From: Hungateiclostridiaceae bacterium UBA3922 | Lineage (GTDB): Bacteria > Bacillota > Clostridia > Acetivibrionales > DTU013 | Length of the DNA: 6,710 nt | Direction of reading: 5' to 3' | Assembly (NCBI GenBank): GCA_002386045.1 | Contig: DGEQ01000136.1 | Location: 1 to 6,710, forward strand | In this document: positions 5,783-6,710 of the stretch, piece by piece | Layout of the letters: every line of letters starts with the position of its first letter | Numbering within the stretch: the first letter of the stretch is position 1 | Program-made: the position numbers and the translations under genes | Notes under the pieces: model-generated | What the model saw: the letters and a program-made list of their open reading frames with translations, nothing else | Database searches by the model: none | Told to the model about the DNA's origin: nothing

Positions 5783-5958
5783 ATTCATATTGATCCCGAA
5801 TTTCAGCAAGTATCAGGAAGAATCGCATCATAGCAGGCATTATTATATATACTAAACAGTTGGATCTTTATCCGGCGGCATATCAGACAGCAGACGGCGC
5901 GATATGCAGGGCTGTTGCCGGCATGACGCCGCACGCAGCCGAATGGGAGGGATGGTTC
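5783..5958 (+). promoter_or_regulatory. Leader/spacer upstream of leuC with weak dyads
   Basis: No gene is supported here. An A/T-rich run at 5841-5853 contains TATACT (5848-5853), a possible -10, but no matching -35 was found. GCATATC (5878-5884) and GATATGC (5901-5907) form a perfect 7-bp dyad with a 16-base loop. CCGGC (5872-5876) and GCCGG (5917-5921) could extend it across bulges. No T-box core (AGGGTGGNACCGCG) and no leucine-rich leader peptide is visible. The 5794-5958 stretch is open in the leuC frame but has no well-placed start. Confidence 0.35.
5945..5950 (+). promoter_or_regulatory. Ribosome binding site supporting the leuC start at 5959
   Basis: GGGAGG lies eight bases before ATG 5959. 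It is placed correctly for this start and not for the in-frame ATGs at 5923 (upstream) or 5989 (downstream). Confidence 0.7.
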
Positions 5959-6710
5959 ATGGCCAATGAAGGCACAAGGGCAAAAGGCATGACGATGACG
6001 CAGAAAATACTGGCCGATCATGCCGGACTCGATAGAGTGGAAGCTGGCCAGCTTATCAAGGCCAGGCTCGACATGGTCCTTGGGAACGACATAACAACTC
6101 CGGTTGCCGTGAAGGAGTTCAGAAAGATCGGCAGGGACCGGGTGTTCGACAAAAATAAGGTAGCGATCGTTCCTGACCACTTCACGCCGAACAAGGACAT
6201 AAAGTCGGCGGAGCAGGTTAAGTTTATCAGGGAATTTGCCCGTGAGATGGGCATAGTGAACTTTTTCGAGGTAGGGCGCATGGGCGTCGAACATGCCCTT
6301 TTGCCTGAAATGGGCCTGGTGGTGCCCGGGGACGTGGTGATAGGGGCCGACTCGCACACATGCACGTACGGCGCCCTCGGGGCATTTTCCACCGGCATAG
6401 GCAGTACGGACATGGCAGCCGGCATGGCGACGGGTGAGGCATGGTTCAAGGTGCCTGAAGCCATCCGCTTCGTGCTGACGGGCAAGCCGGGCAGGTGGGT
6501 CAGCGGAAAGGACATTATCCTGCACATCATAGGCATGATAGGCGTCGACGGTGCGCTGTACAAGTCCATGGAGTTCACGGGGGACGGGCTCGGACATCTT
6601 TCGATGGACGACAGGTTCTCGATGGCAAACATGGCCATCGAGGCCGGGGCCAAGAACGGGATCTTCGAAGTGGACGAGAAAACCATCGAGTACGTGAAGG
6701 AGCATTCCAC
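5959..6710 (+). CDS. leuC: 3-isopropylmalate dehydratase large subunit, N-terminal part (3' truncated)
   Basis: This is the large subunit of isopropylmalate isomerase, which with LeuD converts 2-isopropylmalate to 3-isopropylmalate in leucine biosynthesis. The first 250 residues are visible and the frame stays open to the window edge; bacterial and archaeal-type LeuC is about 420-470 residues. Conserved aconitase-family blocks are MTMTQKILADHAGL (11-24), LGNDITTPVAVKEF (41-54), DHFTPNKDIKSAEQ (74-87), FFEVGRMGVEHALLPE (102-117), GADSHTCTYGALGAFSTGIG (129-148) and SGKDIILHIIGMIGVDGALY (182-201). The Cys in GSCTN and the CxxC pair that bind the 4Fe-4S cluster lie beyond the window. The start at 5959 adds ten residues before the conserved MTMTQ; ATG 5989 is an alternative without a good RBS. 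Homoaconitase and other members of this branch have very similar N-termini, so substrate is inferred. The frame does not end in the window and should not be mistaken for intergenic DNA. Confidence 0.92.
   Translation, partial: MANEGTRAKGMTMTQKILADHAGLDRVEAGQLIKARLDMVLGNDITTPVAVKEFRKIGRDRVFDKNKVAIVPDHFTPNKDIKSAEQVKFIREFAREMGIVNFFEVGRMGVEHALLPEMGLVVPGDVVIGADSHTCTYGALGAFSTGIGSTDMAAGMATGEAWFKVPEAIRFVLTGKPGRWVSGKDIILHIIGMIGVDGALYKSMEFTGDGLGHLSMDDRFSMANMAIEAGAKNGIFEVDEKTIEYVKEHS

Noticed and set aside
5783..5958. A T-box or other known riboswitch upstream of leuC
   Set aside because: The conserved T-box core is absent and no other aptamer consensus was recognisable.
5904..5969. A 21-codon open frame overlapping the leuC start, considered as a leader peptide
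   Set aside because: It has no ribosome binding site and no leucine codons, so it does not look like an attenuation leader.
5803..6705. A 300-residue open frame on the minus strand, and another at 6018-6710
   Set aside because: Both are antisense to the unmistakable leuC coding sequence. The translations are His/Arg/Pro-rich or Ser/Pro/Met-rich without recognisable motifs.
1..6710. CRISPR arrays, tRNA or rRNA genes, insertion sequences
   Set aside because: No regularly spaced repeats, no tRNA-like cloverleaf and no transposase motif were seen. The only transposon-like sequence is the library adapter at 1-19.

Overview
The window looks like the left end of a draft contig from a Gram-positive anaerobe, most likely a member of the Clostridia (Bacillota). 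The evidence is strong GGAGG-type ribosome binding sites, an extended -10 sigma-A-type promoter, a YdbC/PC4-family gene, a Tad-like pilus locus with a DUF4320-like protein, roughly balanced base composition and heavy use of the arginine codon AGG. Assignment below class is not possible by eye. All supported genes are on the + strand. The first 19 bases are not genomic: they match the Tn5 mosaic end used in tagmentation libraries, so the first gene is cut off artificially.

Bases 20-4478 hold a compact Tad/Flp-like type IV pilus (or secretion) operon. In order it encodes the C-terminal half of a CpaF/TadA-like ATPase, two type II secretion F-domain membrane proteins (TadB- and TadC-like), a very short prepilin with a textbook G|FxxxE cleavage site, a DUF4320-like one-helix protein, a TadE-like pseudopilin candidate, and a CpaB/RcpC-like SAF-domain protein. 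The genes overlap or lie within 45 bases of each other, so they are probably one transcript. The ATPase would power assembly through the two F-domain platform proteins; the small pilin would be the major subunit, and the one-helix proteins minor subunits. No prepilin peptidase, secretin or TadZ/CpaE gene is visible, but upstream sequence is missing.

Bases 4479-4855 are a transcription junction. A strong imperfect hairpin follows the pilus operon and precedes a small PC4/YdbC-type single-stranded-DNA-binding protein gene. That gene ends inside a 12-bp stem resembling an intrinsic terminator, with the stop codon in the loop. The terminator's T-tract overlaps the -35 region of a good promoter for the next gene.

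Bases 4874-5761 encode an AraC-family regulator (cupin sensor plus double helix-turn-helix). A 197-base spacer with weak dyads and no T-box follows. From 5959 to the right edge lies the N-terminal part of LeuC, the large subunit of 3-isopropylmalate dehydratase (leucine biosynthesis). The regulator's target cannot be read from the sequence.
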